Below, piece after piece: positions 25,835 to 34,685 of a stretch of DNA of 64,000 bases; positions within the stretch are counted from its first letter, which is position 1, and each line of letters starts with the position of its first letter. Source of the stretch: Stieleria magnilauensis (lineage in GTDB: Bacteria; Planctomycetota; Planctomycetia; Pirellulales; Pirellulaceae); the NCBI GenBank assembly GCA_007753675.1, contig CP036432.1, forward strand, positions 5,864,394 through 5,928,393, read 5' to 3'. Made by a program: the position numbers and the translations under genes. The notes under the pieces were generated by a model, which had not been told where the DNA came from, made no database searches, and saw only the letters and a program-made list of their open reading frames with translations.

Positions 25835-25982
25835 GTAGTCGTCCTCATTTCTTTAGGGCGTATTCTCTGCCTCAAGCGAATCGTTGAGAATTATATCGCA
25901 AATTGCGAACTCTCAAAGGTGGGCTTCATCGCCGTTGCGTTCTGACTTCCAATTTTCGCGATGCTTCCTGTTGACGCTGATG

Positions 25983-26042
25983 TTAGCCTACGCTAAATTC
26001 CGGCCAAGTGTAGCAACGGCTAAGTTTTGTAGCTTAGGCTAA
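25983..26042. promoter_or_regulatory. Three DtxR/MntR-type operator boxes
   Basis: TTTAGCGTAGGCTAA on the minus strand (25983-25997), TGTAGCAACGGCTAA (26009-26023) and TGTAGCTTAGGCTAA (26028-26042) on the plus strand. The plus-strand pair is spaced 19 bases start to start. The sites resemble DtxR-family boxes (TTAGGNTNNNCTAA-type). They lie between the regulator gene and the DUF1559 gene, so either or both could be controlled. Confidence 0.65.
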
Positions 26043-26083
26043 AGTTTTTCATTCCTTGGTCTCGTGATGCCGGAGTACGCGTT

Positions 26084-27139
26084 GTGAATGACAGCCGCCG
26101 CCGAGAAACTGCGTTCCGCCGATGCACCCATCAAGGCGGATTTACGCTTGTGGAGTTGCTGGTCGTGATCGCGATCATTGGGATCTTGGTTGGCCTATTG
26201 CTTCCCTCCGTGCAGGCGGCGCGCGAAGCCGCGCGACGAATGCAGTGCCAGAACAAGCTCAAGCAGCTAGGCTTGGCCATGCACAATCACGAAAGTGCCA
26301 AAAAACACTTCCCCGCTGGCGTCATCCGCAAGAGATGGGATCAGCAGCCCACATGGTCGGAAGGCCACTGGGGCTGGGGCGCTGTTGCAAATCTGTTGCC
26401 CTACCTGGAGCAAACAGGACTCTACGGAAATCTACGTCTCGACATGCCACTTCTCGGCGCGCCTCCGACCTTTCCAATTCTGGACGAGCACGTTGATCTT
26501 GTGGACAAGTCCATTCCTGCCTTGCTTTGCCCGAGCGATCTGGAGACAGTGCTCGACGACAGGTATGCACCCGAAAACTATGTCGCCTGTTTGGGCAGCG
26601 GTTTGGTGAGCCCTAAGACTGCGGCGGGGAGTGACAAAGAGGCGGACGGAGTCTTTTATGCCAACTCGTTTACGAAGACTCGGGATATCACCGACGGCCT
26701 TTCCAATACGTTGGCAATATCCGAATCGATCATCGGTCCAGGCGGTGCTGGTCCAGACGGGTTTGTGACATCAACTCGGCCCGTTCACACAGAAGACTAT
26801 TGGTCCGCACTGATGCCCTGGGTATCGCCAACGCTTTCCGATTCTGCCTGTGCTGGAGCGACATCTTTCGGCGTAACGAGAGGAAACGCATGGGCGCCAT
26901 CGAGTCATTTGAGCGGCTTTTTTAACGCATACCTGCCACCCAACAGTGACGTTCCGGACTGCATGGTGCATTTCAGCTTCTCACCAGGTTGGATCGCAGC
27001 GCGCAGCCGTCATACGGGCGGAGTCAACGTGCTTCTCTGCGATGGTAGCGTGCGAATGGTGACCGAATCGATCGATTTGGATCTATGGCGCTCGCTTAGC
27101 ACGCGTGGCGGTCACGAAGTGATTGCCGACTTTGAGTAA
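26084..27139 (+). CDS. DUF1559 pilin-like protein with prepilin N-terminus
   Basis: 351 residues from a GTG start. The prepilin motif 'GGFTLVELLVVIAIIGILVG' is at about residues 18-37, followed by 'LLLPSVQAAREAARRMQCQN' and the family's 'NKLKQLGLAMHNHESAKKHF'. The C-terminus has the family's 'VNVLLCDGSVRMVTESID'. DUF1559 proteins are exported, pilin-like proteins greatly expanded in Planctomycetes; their function is unknown. The gene lies directly after three operator-like boxes, which hints at iron or manganese control. It is followed by two genes on the same strand with gaps of 27 and 2 bases. Confidence 0.92.
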   Translation: MNDSRRRETAFRRCTHQGGFTLVELLVVIAIIGILVGLLLPSVQAAREAARRMQCQNKLKQLGLAMHNHESAKKHFPAGVIRKRWDQQPTWSEGHWGWGAVANLLPYLEQTGLYGNLRLDMPLLGAPPTFPILDEHVDLVDKSIPALLCPSDLETVLDDRYAPENYVACLGSGLVSPKTAAGSDKEADGVFYANSFTKTRDITDGLSNTLAISESIIGPGGAGPDGFVTSTRPVHTEDYWSALMPWVSPTLSDSACAGATSFGVTRGNAWAPSSHLSGFFNAYLPPNSDVPDCMVHFSFSPGWIAARSRHTGGVNVLLCDGSVRMVTESIDLDLWRSLSTRGGHEVIADFE

Positions 27140-27166
27140 CAACTGACCAGCGGAGCAGAATCCAGT

Positions 27167-28300
27167 ATGCCAACCGTATCCGAAGCGGCCGACGCAGCGG
27201 TCGACTCGATCGAGCAAGATAACGAGCCGCCCAAGGAATTTGGGCGCGACTCAAAGGAGCGGCCAAAGTCGGAGCTAGCTCCACAGTTCACGGCACGTTG
27301 GTCACGAGCAATCGTGTTTTGGACGATGTGCTTGATTCTCAGCGCGGCTGGCCATTGGGTGTACGTCGCACTTCGCACCGTTGATCGGAACGTATCGAGC
27401 GCAATCTATCGAGGGTCTGGACACGACATTGCTTGGATAGGCCATGGTTCTTTGAAGGAATCGGTCGATCGTGTCAGATCCAACGCGACAGGGAGTTTGT
27501 CAACCGACCAACCAACCGTTTTGCCTTTTTCGCCTTTCTGGTTTGGGGTCGGAATTGGTTTTACGCTGCTTGCTGCGATTTCCGTATGGTCATGCCGATG
27601 GGTGAGTGATACAGGAATTCAGTCGCTGGTCGGATTGCTTGCCGGGCACGCGCTGTGGATCGGTAATGTTGAAATCGGGTTGGACTTGGCGTCGCGGCGT
27701 CTAGGCCTCGCGGCGGCGATCGATGTGGTCAGCGGTCGGACGGCAGGTGTCCACGGGTCTGGTGCGCTGATCCAGTTGTCGTGCATATTTCTATTGCCGA
27801 TTCTCATCGGACTTACGTTTCACGATTCGAATCGGTGTGTGGTCTTTCAGTGGTTTCGTAGACGCCTGCCAATCTCCAACAGTGCGAGTCCATCCGGGCG
27901 AATCGACAATTACGCACCTCGCACCATGATCCAGTTTTTCATGACGGTCTGGGTTTGTTACGTGGCAGTGCTGTGGATGGCAGATCCGTCACTTGGATTC
28001 TTGAGCCACGTCGCTCTGCTAATGACGCTGGTGGCAATTGCAATCGCAACGCCCTACATGATCTGGAAGAGCGTTTCACAAACGACGCCCGCAAGAATGC
28101 TTCGCTACAGCGTCAGTGGTGCTGTGGTCACATGGACGGGAATCGAAATCGCATCAGCAACGGGGATGATGAGCGAACCGTGGCTGCGTGAGTCGGCCAC
28201 AAGTGGCGTGATCTTCGTTGGCGGAAGCGTGTTGCTGACTGCGATGTCTGCCGCTGCGTTGGCGCAAAGACGGAAAAACATAACGATAACAGTCCAATAA
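27167..28300 (+). CDS. Multi-pass membrane protein, unknown family
   Basis: 377 residues with about 8 membrane helices, starting near residue 45 ('AIVFWTMCLILSAAGHWVYV'). The N-terminal 40 residues are acidic and charged, and one extracytoplasmic loop separates helices 1 and 2. Several helices carry single His or Trp residues, and 'GHALWIGNVEIGLDLASRRL' lies in the middle. No known transporter signature is visible. It lies between the DUF1559 gene and a HEAT-like lipoprotein gene and may share their transcript and metal control. Function unknown. Confidence 0.65.
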   Translation: MPTVSEAADAAVDSIEQDNEPPKEFGRDSKERPKSELAPQFTARWSRAIVFWTMCLILSAAGHWVYVALRTVDRNVSSAIYRGSGHDIAWIGHGSLKESVDRVRSNATGSLSTDQPTVLPFSPFWFGVGIGFTLLAAISVWSCRWVSDTGIQSLVGLLAGHALWIGNVEIGLDLASRRLGLAAAIDVVSGRTAGVHGSGALIQLSCIFLLPILIGLTFHDSNRCVVFQWFRRRLPISNSASPSGRIDNYAPRTMIQFFMTVWVCYVAVLWMADPSLGFLSHVALLMTLVAIAIATPYMIWKSVSQTTPARMLRYSVSGAVVTWTGIEIASATGMMSEPWLRESATSGVIFVGGSVLLTAMSAAALAQRRKNITITVQ

Positions 28301-28302
28301 AG

Positions 28303-28746
28303 ATGTTCCTCAAACAATCAACTCGCTTCCTCTGTCTCGTGATATTGGGCGCACCGAGCTCGCTGGTGGGGTGCAATTCCAATCATAAAGAACACGTCGT
28401 TACTGCTGATGAACTGGTCGCGGAAATCGATCGCCTAAGTGGTGCAGTTCACCCGATGCCGCCCGGAGCAAACGATGCAGCGTTGCGCGCGCTGAATTCC
28501 GGCGATCCAACGATGCGAGCTGAAGCGGCAATGTCGCTCGGTAAATCGAAGCGGTTGACTCAGCCGACTACCCAACAGCTCGAAATCCTATCAATCAACG
28601 ACTCAAATCCCATCGTTCGTGCGGCAGCCCTTTCGGCTCTGCATGAGCACGGCACACCGTCTCGTGAGATTGTCAAGCTTACGGACCACCTTTGTAGCGA
28701 TCCCCAGTTCAGCTCGCTGGCTTCCCGGCTCTCCGCGGGCAGATAA
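28303..28746 (+). CDS. HEAT-repeat-like lipoprotein
   Basis: 147 residues. A lipoprotein signal ends SSLVGC (Cys at about residue 24). Two short helical repeats follow: 'LRALNSGDPTMRAEAAMSLG' and 'ILSINDSNPIVRAAALSALH', the pattern of HEAT/PBS-lyase repeats. It starts 2 bases after the membrane-protein gene, so the two are probably translated together. It may act as a protein-binding partner of that membrane protein. Confidence 0.7.
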   Translation: MFLKQSTRFLCLVILGAPSSLVGCNSNHKEHVVTADELVAEIDRLSGAVHPMPPGANDAALRALNSGDPTMRAEAAMSLGKSKRLTQPTTQQLEILSINDSNPIVRAAALSALHEHGTPSREIVKLTDHLCSDPQFSSLASRLSAGR

Positions 28747-28834
28747 CCAAGGGCGGTGGGGCTACGAGCGACTAGACCGGAGTAGCGAGGCAGCACGCGC
28801 GGAGAACCAGGCATGTGCGCGAACCGGCGGATTC

Positions 28835-30979
28835 TCAAGCTCTCAGTAAACGTAGTCCATTACCGATTACCAATAACGACGCTCCCATATCGGCAGCGAT
28901 TGCGGCCCAAAGACTGGCAAACCCTACGAAGGTCAGAATGACAAACACCGCCTTCACCGCCAGTGAAAAACCGATGTTCTGGCGGATGATCCGAAGCGTG
29001 CGACGCGAATGGTGAACTAGCCACGGCAGCTTGGAGAGGTCGTCCGACATCAAAGCAATGTCGGCCGTTTCGATGGCTGCATCACTACCCGCGGCTCCCA
29101 TTGCCAGTCCCAACGACGCACGCGCCAGTGCTGGAGCATCGTTGACGCCGTCGCCAATCATGGCGACGTATTCGTGCTGTTCGACTAAGCGTTCGACGGC
29201 TTTGACTTTGTCTTCGGGTAGTAGCTCGGCGTGGACTTCGTCAATTCCTGCTTCCGCTGCAATCGCTTTGGCGGTGCCTTCGTTGTCGCCGGTCAGCATC
29301 ACCAGTTTCTCAACCCCGGCTGCGTGCAACTCGCGAATCGCGTCGCGGGTTTCTTCACGAATTGCGTCCGCCAGCGTTATGAAACCGCAAACATGTTCAT
29401 CATTGCCAACAACCACTACGGTTCGCCCCGCTTCCTGCATCGACTCAAGTTGTTCGTGAACCTCAGGCGTTTCTTGGCCGCGTTGTTCCAAGTAGCGATG
29501 CGACCCCAGCCAAAAAGGCTTGCCATTGATATGTCCTGACGCTCCCTTACCTTGAATCGTTTCAAAGTTATCGGCAGCGACCAGTTCAATATCCCTGCGT
29601 TTCGCTTCGTCAACGATCGCACGTGCCAGAGGATGGTTGCTGTTGAGTTCGAGTGCACCGGCTCGCATCAGAAGTTCGGCTTCGTTGTGACCGTTCATCG
29701 GCACAACATCCACCACGGCAGGCGCTCCCTGTGTGAGCGTACCGGTCTTGTCCATCGCAATCGCCTTCAGTTGAGCGGGCAACTCGATGAACACGCCACC
29801 TTTGATCAGAACCCCATTTCGGGCAGCAGCCGCCAAGGCAGCCACCACACTCACGGGGGTTGAAATCACGAGAGCACACGGGCACGCGATGACCAGCAAC
29901 ACAAGCGAACGGTAAAGCCATACGGACCAATCACCACCGAAAGCCAACGGCGGGATCACCAGCATCAGCAACGCGACAATCATCACCACAGGCGTATACA
30001 CCGCCGCGAACTTCTCGACCCACTTTTCCAATGGAGCACGCTTGGAACCGGCATCGCCCACCATCTTGATGATCCGAGCCAGCGTTGTATCGTCAGCGGC
30101 TTTCGTCGTTTCGATTTCAAGTAAACCGTCACCATTGATCGTTCCGGCAAACACTTCGTCACCGGGTTCCTTTTCAACGGGAACGCTTTCTCCGGTGATC
30201 GGAGCCTGATTCACGCCGCTGATGCCAACGAGAACTCGACCATCAAGCGGAATCTTTTCGCCGGGACGCACGACGACCGTGAAGCCAACCGGCACGTCCG
30301 CCGGAGCCACGTCACTGATCTTCCCGTCTTCGTCTCGAAGGTGAGCCGTGGGCGGTGACAAGTCCATCAGCGAAGCAATCGCACGCCGCGCACGGCCAAC
30401 GCTCGATGATTCAAGCAACAGTGAAACCGAAAACAGAAACGCGACCGCAGCCCCCTCAAACCATTCACCGATCGCAATCGCCCCGACAACTGCGACGGAC
30501 ATCAATAAATTCAAGTCCGGCCGAAGCGCAACCAGCGAATGCCACGCCTTGGGAAGCACCAACAGTAAACCGGTCGCGATGCTGATCAGATAGAAGCTGA
30601 TCGCAATCACTGGGAGGCTTTCGTCCGCTTCGCCTAGCGACAACTGCAATGCCAAACCGATTCCGCCTGCCACGCCACTGATTGTCGTCATGACTGTGCG
30701 TTGGTTGCGTTGCCAAAACGTCAATTCACCGTCGCGGTCCGGGGCATCGTCCCAGACCTCAGCACGCAATCCGGTTCGCTCGATTACGGCCAGCACGTCA
30801 CCCTGCGTCACATCGGCACCGTCAAGATTCACCGTCAACTTGCCGTTAAGCAGGTCAAATCCAAGCCGATCATCGCTACCGACCAGCGGAACCAATTCCC
30901 GCTTCAAGATCGAAACTTCTTCGGCACAGTCCATCCCGTGAATACGAAGGCGTAATCGTTGGTCTTCTGATTGGTTCAT
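28835..30979 (-). CDS. Heavy-metal P1B-type ATPase (Zn/Cd/Pb type)
   Basis: 714 residues. An N-terminal HMA-like domain has the ligand loop HGMDCAEE (residues 14-21); the extra acidic residues fit Zn(II)/Cd(II)/Pb(II) rather than Cu. The transmembrane ion site is CPC in 'LVIACPCALVIST', the phosphorylation site is DKTGTLTQG, and the hinge is GDGVNDAPALA. These pumps export divalent metal from the cytoplasm using ATP. Its ATG overlaps the stop of the CDF-like gene (ATGA at 30979-30976), which points to coupled translation. It is last in the long minus-strand operon that begins near 40643. I use no symbol because the subclass is inferred. Confidence 0.93.
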   Translation of the reverse strand: MNQSEDQRLRLRIHGMDCAEEVSILKRELVPLVGSDDRLGFDLLNGKLTVNLDGADVTQGDVLAVIERTGLRAEVWDDAPDRDGELTFWQRNQRTVMTTISGVAGGIGLALQLSLGEADESLPVIAISFYLISIATGLLLVLPKAWHSLVALRPDLNLLMSVAVVGAIAIGEWFEGAAVAFLFSVSLLLESSSVGRARRAIASLMDLSPPTAHLRDEDGKISDVAPADVPVGFTVVVRPGEKIPLDGRVLVGISGVNQAPITGESVPVEKEPGDEVFAGTINGDGLLEIETTKAADDTTLARIIKMVGDAGSKRAPLEKWVEKFAAVYTPVVMIVALLMLVIPPLAFGGDWSVWLYRSLVLLVIACPCALVISTPVSVVAALAAAARNGVLIKGGVFIELPAQLKAIAMDKTGTLTQGAPAVVDVVPMNGHNEAELLMRAGALELNSNHPLARAIVDEAKRRDIELVAADNFETIQGKGASGHINGKPFWLGSHRYLEQRGQETPEVHEQLESMQEAGRTVVVVGNDEHVCGFITLADAIREETRDAIRELHAAGVEKLVMLTGDNEGTAKAIAAEAGIDEVHAELLPEDKVKAVERLVEQHEYVAMIGDGVNDAPALARASLGLAMGAAGSDAAIETADIALMSDDLSKLPWLVHHSRRTLRIIRQNIGFSLAVKAVFVILTFVGFASLWAAIAADMGASLLVIGNGLRLLRA

Positions 30980-31636
30980 TCGTTTTTCTCTTCCGTTTCA
31001 GCGTTTGATGGGTCAACCTTCCAAGCATCGCGTCCCGCCTCAAACGCCTCCCACGCACCATACGGCACGATCAACAAGGCAGCCACTGGGTCGGCCCACC
31101 ACCAACCTTGCCACTGAACCAAGCCGATACCAACGAGCACGACGATCGTTTGGTACTCGCAGATCATCGTGTCAATCGCGTCGTACTTCAGCGTCGGCGA
31201 ACCCGATTTCTTGCCGTAGTGATACTTGCCCCATGCCAACAACGGATTGACAAACAACGACACCAACAAGATGCCAATGCCCCACCATGACGTGTCCGAT
31301 TTTTCACCACTGATGAACTTGCTGATCGCTTCATAGCAGATGAACAACACTGCGATCGTGAACGCAGCGGAAAGCACCGACAGAGCGATCTTTTTTGCGT
31401 TTCAAGACTTGGCGTTCGGAAATACCCTGCACCTCACCACCGAGCCGCCAGATCATGAACGCCGCCAAGTTTCCTTCAACGATGCTGTCCACGCCCCAAC
31501 TGATCAGCGCGGAACTGCCGGTCATGAATGCGGCGGTCATCGAGATGGCAACCTCGGCAATGTTGTAGGCCAGACTGGCGACCTCGACGTACATCCCACG
31601 TCGAATACCTTGCTTCCTGTTTGAATCATCTGTCAC
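30976..31636 (-). pseudogene. CDF-like cation transporter split by a one-base frameshift
   Basis: Two overlapping frames make one protein. The first (31636-31331, GTG start overlapping the P450 stop) gives 'MYVEVASLAYNIAEVAISMT' to 'ISERQVLKRKK'. The second (to 30976) continues 'IALSVLSAAFTIAVLFICYE' to the end, where its stop overlaps the ATPase start. The switch falls at a run of six A on the coding strand (31391-31396). With five A the whole reads as one frame of about 219 residues, with helices and the Asp/Glu sites 'WGVDSIVE' and 'KYDAIDTMICEY'. It could be a mutation, a sequencing slip, or a gene rescued by slippage at the A-run. CDF proteins exchange divalent metal for protons. Confidence 0.75.
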
Positions 31637-32901
31637 GCCGATGCCTTTCCGCCATTTGCCAAATTCAATTTCATGATCGTGAAGCCACTGGCAGGGATAG
31701 CGGGCATCCGTCGCATGTCGATCGCCAGCTCCTGTTCGGGAACTTCGTACTGGCAGTAGTTGACTAGCAAATCCAAGGCCACTTTCATCAGTTCGATTGC
31801 GATCGGTTCGCCGGGGCAGCGATGGTTGGTGGCGTAGTCTCCGCCGCCCTGTGGGATCAGGCTGAACGGACAGCGTTGCCAGTTCTTGAACCGGTCTGGA
31901 TCAAATTTGTCCGGCAACTCCCAAATCCTTGGATCATGATCCGTGCCATACAAATCCAGCAGCACCTTCTGGCCTGCCGGAAATCGGTAGCCATTACACA
32001 CGAACGACTCGCGAGTCTTCGCGCCGGCGAATGGAAAGAACGGATAGAACCGGCGAACCTCTTGGGCAAAGCACTGCAAAAGCCCGTCTTCACCGTCGGC
32101 AATTCGCTGACGGTATTCCGGATGCTGGTGCAAGGCGTGAGCGGACTGGACAATGAAGGCCGACACGGCGATCGTCGGACGAATCACGTTGTTCAGTTCA
32201 ACGGCGGCAACATGCGTCGAAAGTTGATTGCCGTCAAGCTCGCGATGGAGTGCGATGATTTCAGCGGCGGAGTTCTTTGGCGGCTGATAGTCGGCGCGAC
32301 GGACTTGCTCGATCAGCTCGCCCAGCCACGCGTTGGTCTGCTTGCGTGCGATTCTGGCGTACCAATGCTTGGGACCGATGTTGGCCGCGTAGTCGAAAAG
32401 CGACGCAAGCTGCGTCGTGCGTCGATCTACGTCCCCGTCCGGCAGCGGGACTCCCGCCCACCGACAAACGGCAATCGTGATTATCTCTTGAACCTGCCGA
32501 TACAGCAGAACAGAGTTCATCTTGGTCCATTGAACCAGTCGCTGCTGAAACACGTCGCGAAAGGTTGCGGCCAATTTGTCGACTCGCTCGTGCCGAACGA
32601 TCGACATGAACATGGCTTTACGATGCAGGTGTGCCTCGTCATCCAAACCCTGCACTCCGCCTTGGCCGAACAACGTCTTAGCAATATGCGATGGAGAGAC
32701 GCCCTCACGCGAGAAACGGCTGGTGTCATAGAACAACTTCGCCGCTTCCTTGCCTCTCATGCAGATGACTTTCTGCAACAGCAACCGGGTGTGGAACACA
32801 TCGGTTTCCAGTCGATCGCAGGTTTTGGTGATATACCGATAGGGGTCGCTCAAAAGCGATAGCGAATGGTCCAGTCCGCCATGTTTCGGTATTCGAGTCA
32901 T
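31633..32901 (-). CDS. Cytochrome P450, CYP152-type fatty-acid peroxygenase
   Basis: 422 residues from ATG 32901 (GGAGGA 8 bases upstream). The heme Cys is C362 in 'HRCPGEPIAIELMK'. The surrounding sequence follows the CYP152 pattern: 'RFYPFFPFAGAKTRESFV', 'GQKVLLDLYGTDHDPRIW', 'FSLIPQGGG'. The I-helix has the family's Arg-Pro pair ('VIRPTIAVSAFI'), which binds the substrate carboxylate in place of the usual acid-Thr pair. CYP152 enzymes use hydrogen peroxide to hydroxylate or decarboxylate fatty acids and need no reductase. It lies after a thioredoxin gene and overlaps a CDF-like gene by 4 bases, an unusual place for such an enzyme. Confidence 0.9.
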   Translation of the reverse strand: MTRIPKHGGLDHSLSLLSDPYRYITKTCDRLETDVFHTRLLLQKVICMRGKEAAKLFYDTSRFSREGVSPSHIAKTLFGQGGVQGLDDEAHLHRKAMFMSIVRHERVDKLAATFRDVFQQRLVQWTKMNSVLLYRQVQEIITIAVCRWAGVPLPDGDVDRRTTQLASLFDYAANIGPKHWYARIARKQTNAWLGELIEQVRRADYQPPKNSAAEIIALHRELDGNQLSTHVAAVELNNVIRPTIAVSAFIVQSAHALHQHPEYRQRIADGEDGLLQCFAQEVRRFYPFFPFAGAKTRESFVCNGYRFPAGQKVLLDLYGTDHDPRIWELPDKFDPDRFKNWQRCPFSLIPQGGGDYATNHRCPGEPIAIELMKVALDLLVNYCQYEVPEQELAIDMRRMPAIPASGFTIMKLNLANGGKASA

Positions 32902-32948
32902 TTTTTGTTTTCCTCCCATATCTATTTGGCATTGTTGATTTCGTTTGT

Positions 32949-33440
32949 CTAGTCACTGAGAATGACGCGAAGCTGTTCAAGCGTCTTCTTTCCATAAACG
33001 CGTTTCACTTCCACCCCGCCCTCAAAAAGGATCAACGTCGGGTATTTGTCGATCTCATATTTCTCGGTTACGAACGGATTCTCATCGACATTCAGCGCAC
33101 CAACTTTCGCAGTACCCTTGATCTCTGCGGCGAACTCTTCAATCGTGGGTTTCATTTCGATACACGGCCCACACCATGGAGCCCACATGTCGACCAAGAC
33201 CGGCAGGTCGCTCTCGATCACTTCGCTTTGAAAGTTGTCGTCGGTGAGTTGGATTGCTGATGAATGGTCGCCAGCATTCGCATCCGTTTGTGGAGTCGGT
33301 CGTTGACATCCTGAAATGAATGCGGCGAGAAAGAGAAACGCAGACGTGATACGTAGCGGAACACACCAAGTGTTTCGGTATTGAGACGCGGCGTCGAAAG
33401 CCTTGGCGGCTTCCGCTACGAATGGTGTTGGTCGGCTCAT
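32949..33440 (-). CDS. Exported thioredoxin-fold protein
   Basis: 163 residues. The active site 'MWAPWCGPCIEMKPTIEEFA' has the classic WCGPC, and 'DKYPTLILFEGG' carries the cis-Pro loop. The ATG overlaps the stop of the upstream CDF-like gene (ATGA). Residues 1-30 are largely encoded by two facing copies of the dispersed repeat (33351-33378 and 33397-33420), and a lipoprotein-like signal ('ITSAFLFLAAFISGC') begins only at about residue 31. The protein is probably exported, unless an internal start is used. It may keep Cys-rich metal proteins of the operon reduced. Confidence 0.85.
   Translation of the reverse strand: MSRPTPFVAEAAKAFDAASQYRNTWCVPLRITSAFLFLAAFISGCQRPTPQTDANAGDHSSAIQLTDDNFQSEVIESDLPVLVDMWAPWCGPCIEMKPTIEEFAAEIKGTAKVGALNVDENPFVTEKYEIDKYPTLILFEGGVEVKRVYGKKTLEQLRVILSD
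33351..33378 (+). repeat. Dispersed repeat copy inside thioredoxin gene
   Basis: ACGTAGCGGAACACACCAAG then TGTTTCGG. It lies within the 5' part of the thioredoxin gene, 18 bases from an inverted copy. Confidence 0.7.
33397..33420 (-). repeat. Inverted dispersed repeat copy inside thioredoxin gene
   Basis: AAAGCCTTGGCGGCTTCCGC then TACG, facing the copy at 33351. Transcripts could fold into a hairpin just after the start codon. Confidence 0.7.
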
Positions 33441-34069
33441 GTTTCGCCTCCGGAATTCGCACGGTCGCTCTTTTTCGCTTCCTTGGCACTCGACAATATT
33501 TCAAAGCCGCCTTTGACGACAATTCCAGCGACGAGCACTCCGATTACCAGATCGGGAATTTGTGACTGGAAGAAAATGACGGCAATCCCCGAGAGCACGA
33601 TGCCCAAGTTGGCAATCATGTCATTGGTGGTGAATATCCAGGACGCCTGCAAATGCACGCCTTCCTCGCGACGAGATCGCAGCAATCGCAGGCAGACCAC
33701 ATTTGTTGCCGCGTTGATGATTGCCACGACGATCATTGCCCAGCCGACGGGATCAGAACCGGAAACGAACCGCCGGATGACGTCACTCACCAAGCCGATG
33801 GCCATCGCCACCAACAAGACGCCCGACAATTTGGCGACCCGCGATTTTGCCGTCACGGATCGACCGACCGCATACAGGCTCGCGAAGTAGACAAACGAAT
33901 CACCGAGGTTATCTAAACCTGCCCCCAACAGACCTGTGGATTGTGCGATGAAGCCAACAATTCCGGCGAGCAACGCTTGGGAGAAGTTGATCAACAACAC
34001 CCATGTCAGCGTTCGTCGTTCGGATTTGTCTTCGCTGGAGATTCCGTCTGTCTTGGTTTCGTCGCTCAT
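33437..34069 (-). CDS. CDF-like cation transporter
   Basis: 210 residues from ATG 34069 (MSDETKTDG). About six helices, with intramembrane acidic pairs 'GAGLDNLGDSFVYFASLYAV' and 'FTTNDMIANLGIVLSGIAVI', the positions where CDF proteins bind Zn or similar ions. It lacks the long cytoplasmic C-terminal domain of classical CDF members and ends in a short charged tail. Its stop overlaps the thioredoxin start. It is distinct from the second CDF-like gene (30976-31636), with which it shares only the general plan. Confidence 0.8.
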   Translation of the reverse strand: MSDETKTDGISSEDKSERRTLTWVLLINFSQALLAGIVGFIAQSTGLLGAGLDNLGDSFVYFASLYAVGRSVTAKSRVAKLSGVLLVAMAIGLVSDVIRRFVSGSDPVGWAMIVVAIINAATNVVCLRLLRSRREEGVHLQASWIFTTNDMIANLGIVLSGIAVIFFQSQIPDLVIGVLVAGIVVKGGFEILSSAKEAKKSDRANSGGET

Positions 34070-34158
34070 GCTTTTCTGTTGTTTTGTATTAAGAAAGGCC
34101 GCTCGTGCTGAGTGGGATTCCAGCACCAGCGGCCCCGCAATTTCAGTCGACCGAAATA

Positions 34159-34524
34159 CTATTGCTTCGGTTTGGACGTGAACGTTCCGCTCGGGCCTTC
34201 GAGCTTCACCGGTTCCTTGCCAGCTTTTTCGATCGCTTCCCACAATTTGAGAGGCGAAAGGATCGCGTCACCCTTGGGGACCACGATCGCGGTCTTGGAC
34301 TTGACATCCGTCTTGACATCCGTCTTGACGCCGCCGACGCCAGGAACTTCCGTCAACTTGGTGGCCACCTTCTTGGCACAGCTCTCGCAAGTGAGAACCT
34401 TCAAGGTGATGGTCGTTTTCGCGGTCGATGTGGCAGTGTTGATCGTCGTCGCAGCCCGGCTTGGGGCGGTCATGCAAACGGCAAGAGCGAACGTCAGAGC
34501 GAGACATAGGGAGGTACGGAACAT
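34159..34524 (-). CDS. Secreted HMA-domain protein
   Basis: 121 residues from ATG 34524 with AAGGA 9 bases upstream. A signal peptide ends PSRAA. The metal loop is 'LTCESCAKKVATKLTEVPGV'. A small internal duplication gives KTDVKTDVKSK (two 15-base units near 34305). The C-terminal '[12 protein letters not shown]' matches the other HMA protein in the window (15560-15907). It probably shuttles Cu or Zn in the periplasm for the RND and CDF systems around it. Confidence 0.85.
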   Translation of the reverse strand: MFRTSLCLALTFALAVCMTAPSRAATTINTATSTAKTTITLKVLTCESCAKKVATKLTEVPGVGGVKTDVKTDVKSKTAIVVPKGDAILSPLKLWEAIEKAGKEPVKLEGPSGTFTSKPKQ

Positions 34525-34685
34525 TTTCAGATTCCTTTCAGTAAACAAACTTAGATATTGAAATGATCGGGCCTTTCGGCGTTCGTGAACGTCACAAGGT
34601 GATCTCCTTCAGATGGGAGGGCGAAAAGTTGCGTAGCCAACGACGTAAAGTCTTTCGGCAAACGCGGCAAACTTTTGATTAAGCC

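Noticed and set aside
31822..32862. Long plus-strand frame of 346 codons
   Set aside because: It lies fully antisense to the CYP152-type gene and has no motif; an artefact of codon bias.
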